Source: a virus
Direction: 5' to 3' (one strand)
Length of the DNA stretch: 24,805 bases
Virus record (IMG/VR): IMGVR_UViG_3300020442_003744
Span: 1 to 24,805 of that record
The notes under the pieces were generated by a model. It saw only the letters and a list, made by a program, of their open reading frames with translations. It was not told the DNA's origin and made no database searches. Below, in pieces: positions 1 to 8,288 of this stretch. The stretch's first letter is position 1, and each line of letters starts with the position of its first letter. Made by a program: the position numbers and the translations under genes.

Positions 1-804
1 TGTATCACGAAGACCATTTACTTTTTCCACGAATTTATCATATTCACTTGAAATTTGATCATCAATTTTTGCAAGAGACTCGTTATAGGATTTTGTTGCG
101 GAAGTTTCTTCTTCTGTTATTGCTGATAATGAGTTTGCAATAGAATCTCTTTCGGGTTGTTGTGCTACTCTTAATTCTTCTATTTTCTTTTTGTTGTTAC
201 TAAATAACCCACCACCTTTTGATTCTAGTTCACTTTTAGATTTATCTAATACAGCAAGACGATCCAATAATTGTTGTCTACGCAATCCTCTTGATTCTGT
301 GTCTGTTTTGTTTCTATTAGCAAGTGCTTCTTGCCTTTTTCTTCCATCTGCTACAAAATCATCATATATTTTTTGAAATCCTGCAATCGTTTCGGTTTTT
401 TTATCTTCTACAGTAACATCTGTATTTTTAAGTGTTTCTATTTCGGTTTCAATTACTGTAATTTCTTTATTAAGTGTTTCTATATTATTTTCATGCATTT
501 CCACCCGTGATCGTGTGTCATCGTAAGCATCACTTAAAAATCCATAAATTCCCAACGAGGTAATTCCAATTAAAACCACAACTGCGATTGTGCAATACCA
601 TTTTAACATACTTGGAATTCTTTCCCAATAACGATATAAAAATGAAGTCATTGCCAGTTTTCCTGCTTCTAATACACCTGCCATCACCATGGCTGCAATT
701 GCCGCACCTGCAAACAATAAACCGATACCTCTTACTGAAAAGAAAGCAGCCGTTCCTGCTACGGCAAGTGCCAGTCCTCCTATAATAGCAGTAAATAACT
801 TCAT
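1..804 (-). CDS. Membrane-anchored coiled-coil protein (3' end outside window)
   Basis: An open frame of 268 codons runs leftward from an ATG at 802-804 and leaves the window without a stop, so the C-terminus is missing. The N-terminus is strongly hydrophobic: a first Gly/Ala-rich membrane region covers about residues 3-50 and a second segment about 67-90 (motif AVVVLIGITSLGIYGF). From about residue 95 onward the protein is charged, rich in Glu, Lys and Gln, with spacing typical of a long coiled coil. The upstream GGGAG supports the chosen start, although its 12-nt spacing is long. I do not recognise the family. The topology (two membrane segments and a long helical domain) would suit an envelope-associated phage protein, but no function can be assigned. 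It follows hsp20, separated from it by a terminator. Confidence 0.8.
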   Translation of the reverse strand, partial: MKLFTAIIGGLALAVAGTAAFFSVRGIGLLFAGAAIAAMVMAGVLEAGKLAMTSFLYRYWERIPSMLKWYCTIAVVVLIGITSLGIYGFLSDAYDDTRSRVEMHENNIETLNKEITVIETEIETLKNTDVTVEDKKTETIAGFQKIYDDFVADGRKRQEALANRNKTDTESRGLRRQQLLDRLAVLDKSKSELESKGGGLFSNNKKKIEELRVAQQPERDSIANSLSAITEEETSATKSYNESLAKIDDQISSEYDKFVEKVNGLRDT

Positions 805-882
805 ACTAATACATATCTCCCTTTTCTATTTTCGTAATTCTACCAACATACTTTATTATATGTATAAATATAATATAGTTAT

Positions 883-913
883 AAAAAAAGAGGGTAAAAA
901 AATTACCCTCTTT
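883..913 (-). terminator. Rho-independent terminator after hsp20
   Basis: An 11-bp perfect stem (887-897 pairing with 903-913, core GAGGGTAA) with a 5-nt loop is followed, on the minus strand, by a run of U residues (plus-strand A-tract 883-889). It begins 26 nt past the hsp20 stop codon. The other side also carries a T-rich flank, so weak bidirectional activity is possible. Confidence 0.85.
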
Positions 914-938
914 GTTTTTAAGATGTTTAACTTAGTAA

Positions 939-1436
939 TTAAAGAATTTTAACCTTCTTTGCTTTTGTTTCAATTACTTCTCTTTTTGGAATAGTAATAT
1001 TAAGAATTCCGTTATCAAACTTTGCAGAAATCTTATTTACATTCAATGTTGCATCATCAACCTTAAATGATCTTTTGAATGAAGACCTCTTGAGTTCTTT
1101 ATATACATACTTTACATCAGGATCCTCAATTTCGTTTTTCTTGTCACCTGCAATTGTAAGCATCCCGTCTTCATATTCAACAGAAACATCTTCTTTTCCA
1201 AGTCCTGCTATTTCTGCTTCTATTCTTACTTCCTTGCTTGTGTCTGCAACATTTACACGTGGGTATGAACTATTTCCAAAAAAGTTTACTCCGAATTCTT
1301 GTCCGAAGTTTGGAAATGCTTGATTGACCATTTTGTCAAAAATAGAGTCGAATGGAGTTAAAAATTCGTCTCGTAAATTTGGAACGTGTTTACCAAGTCC
1401 TGTTCCATTGGACTTATTATATCCGTAGTTTTTCAT
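939..1436 (-). CDS. hsp20: Small heat shock protein, Hsp20/alpha-crystallin family
   Basis: The 165-aa product is an ATP-independent holdase chaperone of the alpha-crystallin family. After an N-terminal arm, the alpha-crystallin domain spans about residues 58-155, with the family signatures EDGMLTIAGDKK and FDNGILNITIPK. The tail ends in a V-K-I-L sequence that may act as the IxI-type oligomerisation motif. Length is normal for the family. Hsp20 genes are a known accessory feature of T4-like marine myophages, where they may assist virion protein folding; that role is inference here. The start has a TAGGA Shine-Dalgarno 9 nt upstream. A leader of about 70 nt with two hairpins precedes it, and a strong terminator follows, so the gene is probably a single transcription unit. 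Confidence 0.95.
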   Translation of the reverse strand: MKNYGYNKSNGTGLGKHVPNLRDEFLTPFDSIFDKMVNQAFPNFGQEFGVNFFGNSSYPRVNVADTSKEVRIEAEIAGLGKEDVSVEYEDGMLTIAGDKKNEIEDPDVKYVYKELKRSSFKRSFKVDDATLNVNKISAKFDNGILNITIPKREVIETKAKKVKIL

Positions 1437-1515
1437 TTTATTTATTCCTATTTTTAGTTACGAATCCCGTTTTGGGCATTCGGTGAACAACCTCAGGTGA
1501 GCATTGCTCTTTTTA
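1437..1515 (-). promoter_or_regulatory. Structured 5' leader of hsp20
   Basis: Read on the minus strand, the gap in front of hsp20 can form two consecutive hairpins. The first (1485-1509) pairs GAGCAA with UUGUUC, then CUC with GAG across an ACCU loop. The second (1461-1482) pairs CGAAU with AUUCG and CCC with GGG around an AAAAC loop, with one bulged G. A single-stranded A/U-rich stretch holding the TAGGA ribosome site (1446-1450) follows. The loop sequence CCUG could pair weakly with UAGG of that site. A TATTTATAAAAA sequence at about 1511-1522 may be the promoter. Bacterial hsp20 leaders often contain RNA thermometers, but whether this one does is unknown. Confidence 0.5.
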
Positions 1516-1540
1516 TAAATATGTAATATATGTTCTTTTT

Positions 1541-2206
1541 TTACAACAATTCTTTGGATTTCAAAAATTCTGTATATTCTAGTGTTGTTGCCATGTGGTC
1601 TGCCCAATGTAAAATTTTTGGCAAAAGGGTTTTTAGTTCACCACCGAGACGGAATGATTTTAAATAAAATTCATTAGATTCATCATACATTCCGTCTGCT
1701 AGTTTAATTCCCAAAAACTCTTTCTGGGTCATTGTTATTCCAAAGTGATTGAGAAGAAAAAAGGCACGATCAGGAACCGTCATGCTTTGAATATCAGGAT
1801 TTATTTTGAACATTGATCCTTGGTTTTTTCTATGCCAATCACTTTCTTCAGGTAAATAATAATCACCAGTTAAGTCTCCAAGTTTACCCAAGTCATGATT
1901 TAAGGCTGCGAACATGAGTTCTTCTTCTTCAAAATCTACTTCCCCACCCAATTTTTTGAAAAGTAGACACATTCCTTTTGCAGTTCTTGTTACATTTAAA
2001 ACATGGTCTATGTATCCACCAGTAAAAGCATTATGATATTGTACCTTTCCACTTGCTGGTGCTACAAGTGCTTTTAATCCAAGACACCCATCGTCTGTTC
2101 CGTACATATGAAGAAGTTTTTTTTGTCGTTCTCCTTCAAATGTTTCTTCAATAAAGTTTAAAAATGATTGATAGTTTTCTTCAAGTTGCTTTTCTGTATA
2201 ATTCAT
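1541..2206 (-). CDS. HD-domain metal-dependent phosphohydrolase
   Basis: The 221-aa protein carries the ordered metal ligands of the HD superfamily: H68 (in GGYIDH), H104-D105 (in NHDLGK), H154 (in LNHFG) as an accessory histidine, and D203 (in WADHMA). HD enzymes of this size hydrolyse phosphomonoesters or phosphodiesters of nucleotides or nucleic acids; the substrate cannot be read from the sequence. Related HD proteins occur in marine T4-like phages, where roles in nucleotide turnover or alarmone removal have been suggested. It appears to have its own promoter in the short gap upstream, where TTGACA lies close to TATAAT and an inverted repeat reaches the start codon. A GGGA lies only 2 nt from the ATG, too close for normal Shine-Dalgarno function. 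Confidence 0.85.
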   Translation of the reverse strand: MNYTEKQLEENYQSFLNFIEETFEGERQKKLLHMYGTDDGCLGLKALVAPASGKVQYHNAFTGGYIDHVLNVTRTAKGMCLLFKKLGGEVDFEEEELMFAALNHDLGKLGDLTGDYYLPEESDWHRKNQGSMFKINPDIQSMTVPDRAFFLLNHFGITMTQKEFLGIKLADGMYDESNEFYLKSFRLGGELKTLLPKILHWADHMATTLEYTEFLKSKELL

Positions 2207-2243
2207 ATTCCCATTATATTATATTTTTTGGGATATGTTGTCA
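2205..2243 (-). promoter_or_regulatory. Promoter with inverted repeat for the HD hydrolase
   Basis: On the minus strand, TTGACA (plus 2238-2243) is followed by two overlapping TATAAT hexamers (2217-2222 with a 15-bp spacer, or 2212-2217 with a 20-bp spacer). Neither spacing is ideal. An imperfect inverted repeat, ATATCCCA ... TGGGAATAT (2229-2236 and 2205-2213), brackets the -10 region and ends in the start codon. It could be an operator or an RNA hairpin. The predicted leader is about 10 nt or less. Confidence 0.5.
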
Positions 2244-3599
2244 ATAAAAAATAGAGTGAATATTCTGAAGTATGTTATATTGCTCTTCTATTTTCATTTT
2301 ATTTACTTCGTTTTGTAAGTTAAAATAAAAGTTTTTTGACTTCTTGAGGACGAGGTTTGATGAAATTAAAAAACACCCACTTGTTGTAGTTTGCTTATTC
2401 TTTGAAAAAGTTGTTTTTTTGGGAAATAATAATTGAAACTCGGCATTGTTTTTTTCATACTTTTGTAAATTAATATTATTTATTACATTTTTCAACAAAC
2501 TTATGTCTTTTTTGTTTTTTGAAAATAAATTATTTGCAAATAACAACGTTTCATTCGGGTTTAAATCATCATAAATTTTAATAATGTGTTTCAAATAATA
2601 TGTCAAAGAACTTTTTTTGATTTTAGTCTTACGCATTCCTGCTCTTGTATAAACAAGTTTTGGTTCTTCATTTATTATTGCTTTTTTTACATTTGGGTTA
2701 TTTACATGAATTTCATCCAAGAAATCTAAACAAATCAATCCATGTGCAGGAACCTCCCAAACTCTTTTTGGTTGGCACTCTTGCTTGTCAGTTTTTTTGA
2801 GTGTACTTGGTGTAGTGATTTGAGTGGGTATATTCTTTTTTCTTTCACGATGTTTTATTTGTAAATTGTTTTGTGAAAGTTGCAACTCATCAACAGAAAT
2901 TCGTTTGTTCGTTGCACGATTGTCCCCACCTAAATTTTCAAACAAAGTTCTATTAAATATAGCATTGTTTTTATTTGCTTTGTCGTGATACAAGTGAAAT
3001 GCCTGTGAATTAATAAATGTTTTTGTGTGTGATTCATTTAATCTATTTTGAACAAAGTCTAGGTCTTGGAAACCCCATCCTCTGAAATCTTCATTCATAC
3101 CTCCCACACTTTCAAAAACACTAGACTTTACTATAAAACTATATTTTCCGTCCTGTGAGTTGGTGATGTACTCTGTGTTTTGGAGTTCTATTTTACTTAG
3201 ACTATATAGTGACTCAGTTTCTTCTTTTCCGAGATGCACAACACTTGAAAACGGACGAATAAAATCATAGTTATTGTGAGGTGTGTTGGTAACTTGATCT
3301 ACTACGTAAGAATAATCTGTAAAAAAATCTCCATCCATGATCCAAATAAAGTCAGAGTTTGTTTGCATGAACGCACGATTTATTAATATTGATTTACTGA
3401 AATACTCATTTTCAATAACATTGCAAATATAGTTTACATAATTAAATCTTTTTAAGTATTTTTCAACAATGTGACTTTGTTCTGTTTTTTGTTCATATAC
3501 AACTACATCGATGCCAATGCCTTTTAGTTGTTTTATTAAAAAACAAAAATTGTTAAATCTATAACCGTGTAGGTTGTAAATAGGAATTATTATCGTCAT
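2241..3599 (-). CDS. Two-domain glycosyltransferase: GT2/galactosyltransferase type plus DUF3431-like C-terminus
   Basis: The first ~230 of 452 residues form a GT-A glycosyltransferase. There is an N-terminal beta-alpha start (TIIIPIYN), a metal/nucleotide-sugar DGD at residues 89-91 (IWIMDGDFF), and the galactosyltransferase C-terminal motif GMNEDFRGWGFQDLDF at 167-182 followed by AFHLYHD. A linker follows. From about residue 325 the sequence (TYYLKHIIKIYDDL ... LLFANN ... FLISSNLVLKKSKNFY ... IHSIF) resembles the DUF3431 family and the C-terminus of the 552-aa glycosyltransferase at 13973-15631. The start codon overlaps the stop of the 814-aa virion-like gene in an ATGA arrangement, implying translational coupling. 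The glycosyltransferase may therefore modify that structural protein (inference). The acceptor and sugar are unknown. Confidence 0.85.
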   Translation of the reverse strand: MTIIIPIYNLHGYRFNNFCFLIKQLKGIGIDVVVYEQKTEQSHIVEKYLKRFNYVNYICNVIENEYFSKSILINRAFMQTNSDFIWIMDGDFFTDYSYVVDQVTNTPHNNYDFIRPFSSVVHLGKEETESLYSLSKIELQNTEYITNSQDGKYSFIVKSSVFESVGGMNEDFRGWGFQDLDFVQNRLNESHTKTFINSQAFHLYHDKANKNNAIFNRTLFENLGGDNRATNKRISVDELQLSQNNLQIKHRERKKNIPTQITTPSTLKKTDKQECQPKRVWEVPAHGLICLDFLDEIHVNNPNVKKAIINEEPKLVYTRAGMRKTKIKKSSLTYYLKHIIKIYDDLNPNETLLFANNLFSKNKKDISLLKNVINNINLQKYEKNNAEFQLLFPKKTTFSKNKQTTTSGCFLISSNLVLKKSKNFYFNLQNEVNKMKIEEQYNILQNIHSIFY

Positions 3600-6040
3600 A
3601 GGTTACACAAATTAGAGGAGTAGAATGTGTCATCCATTTGTTTGATTTCATCTAATGTGAAATGACTTCCTCTAAGTGTACCATTAAATTTAAAAGCAAC
3701 ACAACATGATGCACGACCATCAGGTTCGTTTGCATTTAGTGTCAGTCTTATTGTTTTTCCTATCAATGACTCGGTTGCACCTATTTCAATTAATGTAAAC
3801 CTTGGGTCATAGTCTTCAGATGATCTGTTGAGGTCAGGATAAGCGTGCTTGGTTGTAAGTGCATTGTTATCATAGATTGTCATAAATCTTGGTTCGTTAC
3901 CTGCTGGTAGGTTTCTTGGATAACATAATTGCATATTTTCTCTCATATTCTTCCAAGAAACAATCATCTGACTTGTTTGGTCTATCTGTGAGAAGTCGTA
4001 TGGTGACTTGGTTGGGTCAAATGTATAGAATTTTGGATCAATGGTGTTTCCTATAATATCAACATGAGTTGGATCAAGTATCTCAAGGATTGCAACTTCT
4101 GTTCCAGAACCTTCGGTTGTTGTGGTTGATATAATATTATATGCAGTTTCTGGTTCACAACAAGATGTGCTATCACAGGTGACTGAAATTTCTTTCTGAG
4201 GTATAACACGATTTGCCCAATGATTTGGATGTAGTTCTGACCCGTCATTATTTACGACTTTTAGTTTAACAGGACTTGTTGTGATTCCTTCATTTGTTTC
4301 AGTTGCTGGAAAGATTTCAACTTCGGGTGCATCGTTTGTCAACTTAAACGAGGTTATAATCGGATAATCAAGTTCTTCACTACTAATTTCAACATACAAA
4401 CTATCTGCCATTTCTACGATTGCGTTACATTCGTGTGTTGAGGTTTCATATTTTGCAATTGGTTCATATGTGTTAGTTGATGGATTTAATCTAAGTCCAT
4501 ATCCTTTGTTTGCTCCTAATATTTGATAAGGACCGTCTTCTAAATTTGCACACGCAGATGAACTGCTTCCTTCACAATCTATACATTGATTAATATCTTC
4601 TTGTTGTGTTGGATTAAATAAATTGTTGTTGAGTCTTATATTTTGCTCACCAAGTTTTATGTTGAATATAGCACCATCTGTAATATCGTTCATTTCAGAT
4701 TCTGCGAGAATTACTTCACCTGAACTTGATTCGGGTGATGTAACATAGGTGTTATCTACGTCTTGTTTATCGTTTATAATTTCTTCATTGCTAACCGTAC
4801 GACAATACTCGTCTACAAGTAAATTTGGAACTCTTTCAACTGCTGGATGTTCTTCCATGATTTTGAGTCCATCTAGCAATGTGTTGTTTGGGTTCATGAT
4901 TGGTGTTGTTTTGACTGCAACTCTTAATTTACCAACTCCGTTGATCCCGTTTCTTCGGATATCAGGATTTGTGCTTACTATTCCATATTCAGTTGATCCT
5001 GCCACTATTTCTGCTTCCCAATAGTTACAAGTTTCACTTGATGTTCCTTGTTGTGCGGCTGCTTCTTGTGCAGTACATAGTTCACCAATTGGTATGTATC
5101 TTGTATAAACCTCTTGTCCTTGTAGTTCATCTCTAGGTCCAACCATTCTGTCGTAATCTAGTTGTATGAACAATGGATAACGACTTGATAGAGTTCCGAT
5201 ATTCGTAACACGAACTCTCCAACCTCCATCTATTACCTTCGTACTTATTGAGTATTCTTCTCTTAGTTCACGTCCACCTGTTGGTGATCCTGTAAGTGGT
5301 CTATATGATAATACAACTGCTTCTTTCTTACCAGTTGCAAGTATAAGTGGTTTACTTATAGCAGGTTCAAGTGTTGTTACATTGTTTGCAATTCCGTAAA
5401 TACTTACTGCATCAGGAAATGATCCGTCCCACAAATAGTATACTTGTCCAGGATATAGATCGTTTGACAATTTATCTGAAAAAGAAATTCTTCCTGCCAT
5501 AACGATTGTTGCATTAAAATTAATTACATCACCATTTTCATCAAGTTGCTCGGTTTGTTGTGTTCCGTGACAATCAACTGATACACTTTCTACTATACCA
5601 ACCACCTCAATTAAGTGTTCCATATCAATTTCGTTGTTGATGTCAATCGCAGCCATTGCGAGGTCATATCCACCCTGTCCACTATTTAATTGTGGATTCC
5701 AACGAACTGCGTCACCTACCTTTGGACATTCGTAATCAAGATTTACTTTAATTGCAATTCTGTCAGATTCTAGTCCGTGTCGTTGTATTTCACGTGCAAC
5801 TTCTTTGCGAATTACCTCGTTTAAATTTTGAGGTGAACCTAAGTTTGGTACTATATCTGATGTTAAATAGTCTTTAAGATTTATTAGTTCTTGTTGTGTT
5901 AGTTCGTTTTGTGATACCCAATTTACATTAATTGAGTCGGTTGATACATTTAGTCCACATGACCCACCACTATTCGATGACGCAGAACCACCGAAGTTTT
6001 GACAACCTCTTAAATTGAATGCTGATCTATAATTTCCCAT
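3596..6040 (-). CDS. Large virion/fibre-like structural protein (814 aa)
   Basis: This 814-aa protein starts with a Gly/Ser/Cys-rich segment and continues as a beta-rich, Asn/Thr/Asp-rich chain with no membrane segment or enzyme motif, as is usual for phage tail or fibre proteins. Residues 107-251 form a module (VGDAVRWN ... VVGIV ... IVMAGRISF ... LYPGQVYYLWDG ... KPLILATGK) that is clearly related to a module in the 593-aa protein at 6450-8231. The C-terminal third contains several Cys pairs (ECNAIV, CDSTSCCEPE, ASCCVAF). The stop codon of the 134-aa gene lies 1 nt before its ATG and there is no ribosome site, so coupling is likely. A virion role is inferred from length, composition, module sharing and neighbours; the exact structure (fibre, whisker or baseplate) is not determined. 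Confidence 0.7.
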   Translation of the reverse strand: MGNYRSAFNLRGCQNFGGSASSNSGGSCGLNVSTDSINVNWVSQNELTQQELINLKDYLTSDIVPNLGSPQNLNEVIRKEVAREIQRHGLESDRIAIKVNLDYECPKVGDAVRWNPQLNSGQGGYDLAMAAIDINNEIDMEHLIEVVGIVESVSVDCHGTQQTEQLDENGDVINFNATIVMAGRISFSDKLSNDLYPGQVYYLWDGSFPDAVSIYGIANNVTTLEPAISKPLILATGKKEAVVLSYRPLTGSPTGGRELREEYSISTKVIDGGWRVRVTNIGTLSSRYPLFIQLDYDRMVGPRDELQGQEVYTRYIPIGELCTAQEAAAQQGTSSETCNYWEAEIVAGSTEYGIVSTNPDIRRNGINGVGKLRVAVKTTPIMNPNNTLLDGLKIMEEHPAVERVPNLLVDEYCRTVSNEEIINDKQDVDNTYVTSPESSSGEVILAESEMNDITDGAIFNIKLGEQNIRLNNNLFNPTQQEDINQCIDCEGSSSSACANLEDGPYQILGANKGYGLRLNPSTNTYEPIAKYETSTHECNAIVEMADSLYVEISSEELDYPIITSFKLTNDAPEVEIFPATETNEGITTSPVKLKVVNNDGSELHPNHWANRVIPQKEISVTCDSTSCCEPETAYNIISTTTTEGSGTEVAILEILDPTHVDIIGNTIDPKFYTFDPTKSPYDFSQIDQTSQMIVSWKNMRENMQLCYPRNLPAGNEPRFMTIYDNNALTTKHAYPDLNRSSEDYDPRFTLIEIGATESLIGKTIRLTLNANEPDGRASCCVAFKFNGTLRGSHFTLDEIKQMDDTFYSSNLCNL

Positions 6041-6041
6041 T

Positions 6042-6446
6042 TTATGAATTAAAATCTAAGTTTAGTGTTTTTAGTGGTTTTTGTAAAGAAAGTTGCCATA
6101 TAGGTTCTGTATTGTTGTCTTCAAATAATCTTCTATATACATATATATTTTCAACTTTAGTATTTAATTTACCATCTTCAACATTTTGGGAAATATATGT
6201 TACATAAGCATGGTCACCCTCTGAACCAAATCCATAAATACCCTGCCAAGGCCATACTGCGTTTAGATAATTTTTAATTTGTACATCGTGGTGAATTTTC
6301 TTTGCAAGATTTTCTTCTACAAGATTTCCTTCTGAGTCATATGTTTCGTCACCTGTGTGTATGTGACATCCCTCACCTTCTGTTGTACATCCGTAAAAAG
6401 TAAAATGCTTGTATCTAAAATTTCCTATATCGTATAATGATCCCAT
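6042..6446 (-). CDS. Small protein between two virion-like genes
   Basis: The 134-aa protein is rich in His, Tyr, Trp and acidic residues (GCHIHTGDETYD, WPWQGIYGFG) and has no membrane segment. It begins with a good GGAGAAAGG ribosome site inside the end of the preceding gene and sits tightly between the 593-aa and 814-aa structural genes (gaps of 3 and 1 nt). I do not recognise the family. The location suggests a small virion component, a fibre connector or a fibre assembly factor, all inference. The short N-terminal MGSLYDIGNFRYK resembles the start of its neighbour (MGNYRSAFNLRG), which could reflect a common attachment tag. Confidence 0.75.
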   Translation of the reverse strand: MGSLYDIGNFRYKHFTFYGCTTEGEGCHIHTGDETYDSEGNLVEENLAKKIHHDVQIKNYLNAVWPWQGIYGFGSEGDHAYVTYISQNVEDGKLNTKVENIYVYRRLFEDNNTEPIWQLSLQKPLKTLNLDFNS

Positions 6447-6449
6447 TTT

Positions 6450-8231
6450 TTATACCTTTCTCCAGTTTCCTCCTACATTTCCAACACCTGCACTTATTTT
6501 TTGATATTTATAGTTAGTTATTGTTTTGGACGTGAAATTAATTAAAACAATATTTGCTAAATCAGATTCACTTGCATCATCCCATAAACCATTTAATTGC
6601 TCACTATAAACAAGTTGTGTTTCAGAGTCTGCCCAATCACTTACATGAAAAGTCCGTTCTTCATTTTTAACAGTGAAGCAAGTTTCGGTTTGAAATACTT
6701 CTGCAAGATTGCAAGTATCAATTGTGTTTGGATATGCAGAACGATCAAGTAATACAATCCTGTCATCGTCTATTGCATGAAAAACTGGTTTAGAATATGC
6801 CCCCACACTTCCATCTCCGGTTCTTCTAAAGAATGGATTGTGTAATGTGCTATTTCTAAATGGTGTTATCTCACCAAATATTTCTCGAAATTGATTTTCT
6901 TGTTGTGGTGTTGTTACACTTTCAGGAAATGAAGCATTCTCGGTTGGATTTAAAAAATTAGAAATTTCATTTGTTGTGTAGTCATAAATGGTATTTCTTA
7001 TAATACCTGTCTTTAGGTTTGGATTTATATTAGATTGATTGTTTATTTCATACGCATCCAAGTAATAGGTGTATCCTTTTTTAAATATTTTGCTCACTCC
7101 CTCAGGTTTATCGAACTTTATCATTCCACTTGTTTGAATTTGAAAATAATCAGATGTTGCCACTATAACCATGCCTAAAACTTCGGATGCGTAGGAATCT
7201 TCTGAGTCTGGTAAATGATTTGAGTCAGTCTTTTGTGCGGCCGCATTACTAAGTACATAAGGTGATTCACCTGTTGCCGCACCCAAGTTGTCTGGTTTTA
7301 CAATTTCAGGATTTTCATCAGAGTATTCAATAATTCCCTCTGAATTAATTCTTGGTTGGTGGTTTCTTTTTACTCTTACTATATCTCCAACTTTAATGTC
7401 ACTACATGATGCCGTATATTCAATTATGAATTTTTTTGCTTCTTCTTCGTCACCCTCACATACAAGTCCACGATAATTAACAATGACACCCGATTGTTTT
7501 CCTGTTGCAATAAGCATCGGTTTAGATACATGAACACCGGTAGTTTGTAATGAACTAGATGGATCAAACTCTGCAAGACACCCCTGTGTTCCAAGAAAGT
7601 ATGTTCTTCCGTCAACAAGTTCACTTTGTACTGGTGGTTCGTTTCCTGATAAAGTTTCATTTTCTATAAATACAAGTTCTTCAAAATCAATATGACCATT
7701 GAAAACTATATTTATGTAATGCTCGGTTTCATTTGAACTTTCGGATTCAACTTCTTTTATTTTTCGTATAATACCTACTGCCTCTGCACTATCAACATCA
7801 CCTGATGTTGCTTTTTTAAATACAACTTGTCCGTTTGAAATCACACCACGTGTAATAACATCACCGACACGATATATTTCAAGTGGATCAAAGTTGGATA
7901 TATTTACTGAAATTTCGGCGGCACCAGGTGCGTCTGTAAATTCAAGTCCTGTTGCATCATCTTTGATTTTTATGTATCCTCCACCAAATCCTGTATATTC
8001 GTTTGGAACGTCTGCAAGATTTTTAAGATTAATTCCTACATCACCTTGTTGTAAGGTTGCAAGTTCAGATGCTAATGTAGATGCCGATATTGCTTTTGTT
8101 TCACCCGTTGATGAAGAACCATAAGATGGGACTGCATCACGATCAACAACCAATAGCAGGTCGTTAGACGAAAGTGGGTCTGTGTTACCTCCTAGAAGTT
8201 TCTTTAAATCTGTAATTTTCTGATTTGCCAT
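6450..8231 (-). CDS. Virion/fibre-like structural protein with duplicated module (593 aa)
   Basis: The N-terminus (MANQKITDLKKL ... DLLLVVDRD) is the leader seen on many fibre, whisker and other virion proteins of T4-like marine phages. After a short segment with NLADVPNEYTG, residues 121-256 and about 280-395 are two copies of one beta-rich module: VGD-x-(I/V) at the start, then (V/L)G(I/M)(I/V), then a G-x-I-x-F strand, then a YY/F-L step. The 814-aa protein has a third copy. No enzyme motif or membrane segment is visible. It is the first gene of the structural cluster, with a 57-nt upstream gap rich in TATATTTATA-like sequence and no Shine-Dalgarno. The structural role is inferred from leader, composition and context. 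Confidence 0.75.
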   Translation of the reverse strand: MANQKITDLKKLLGGNTDPLSSNDLLLVVDRDAVPSYGSSSTGETKAISASTLASELATLQQGDVGINLKNLADVPNEYTGFGGGYIKIKDDATGLEFTDAPGAAEISVNISNFDPLEIYRVGDVITRGVISNGQVVFKKATSGDVDSAEAVGIIRKIKEVESESSNETEHYINIVFNGHIDFEELVFIENETLSGNEPPVQSELVDGRTYFLGTQGCLAEFDPSSSLQTTGVHVSKPMLIATGKQSGVIVNYRGLVCEGDEEEAKKFIIEYTASCSDIKVGDIVRVKRNHQPRINSEGIIEYSDENPEIVKPDNLGAATGESPYVLSNAAAQKTDSNHLPDSEDSYASEVLGMVIVATSDYFQIQTSGMIKFDKPEGVSKIFKKGYTYYLDAYEINNQSNINPNLKTGIIRNTIYDYTTNEISNFLNPTENASFPESVTTPQQENQFREIFGEITPFRNSTLHNPFFRRTGDGSVGAYSKPVFHAIDDDRIVLLDRSAYPNTIDTCNLAEVFQTETCFTVKNEERTFHVSDWADSETQLVYSEQLNGLWDDASESDLANIVLINFTSKTITNYKYQKISAGVGNVGGNWRKV

Positions 8232-8288
8232 TGAATGAATAGTGTCAATATAAATATATGTATATTTTTATATTTCTATAAATATAAT

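Noticed and set aside
863-870. TATAAATA sequences on the plus strand (also near 1514, 8241 and 8274) resembling the T4 late promoter
   Set aside because: They point rightward, against the leftward genes that follow, and would drive antisense transcripts. In such AT-rich gaps chance matches are expected.
1485-1509. Glutamine (glnA/Downstream-peptide) riboswitch in the hsp20 leader
   Set aside because: GUUCACC followed by a hairpin looked similar at first, but the conserved GGAAGUAGG-type element after the hairpin is absent.
4749-5024. Open frames antisense or out of frame to the large structural and glycosyltransferase genes
   Set aside because: They lie wholly inside longer frames with recognisable motifs, lack ribosome sites and give low-complexity products.
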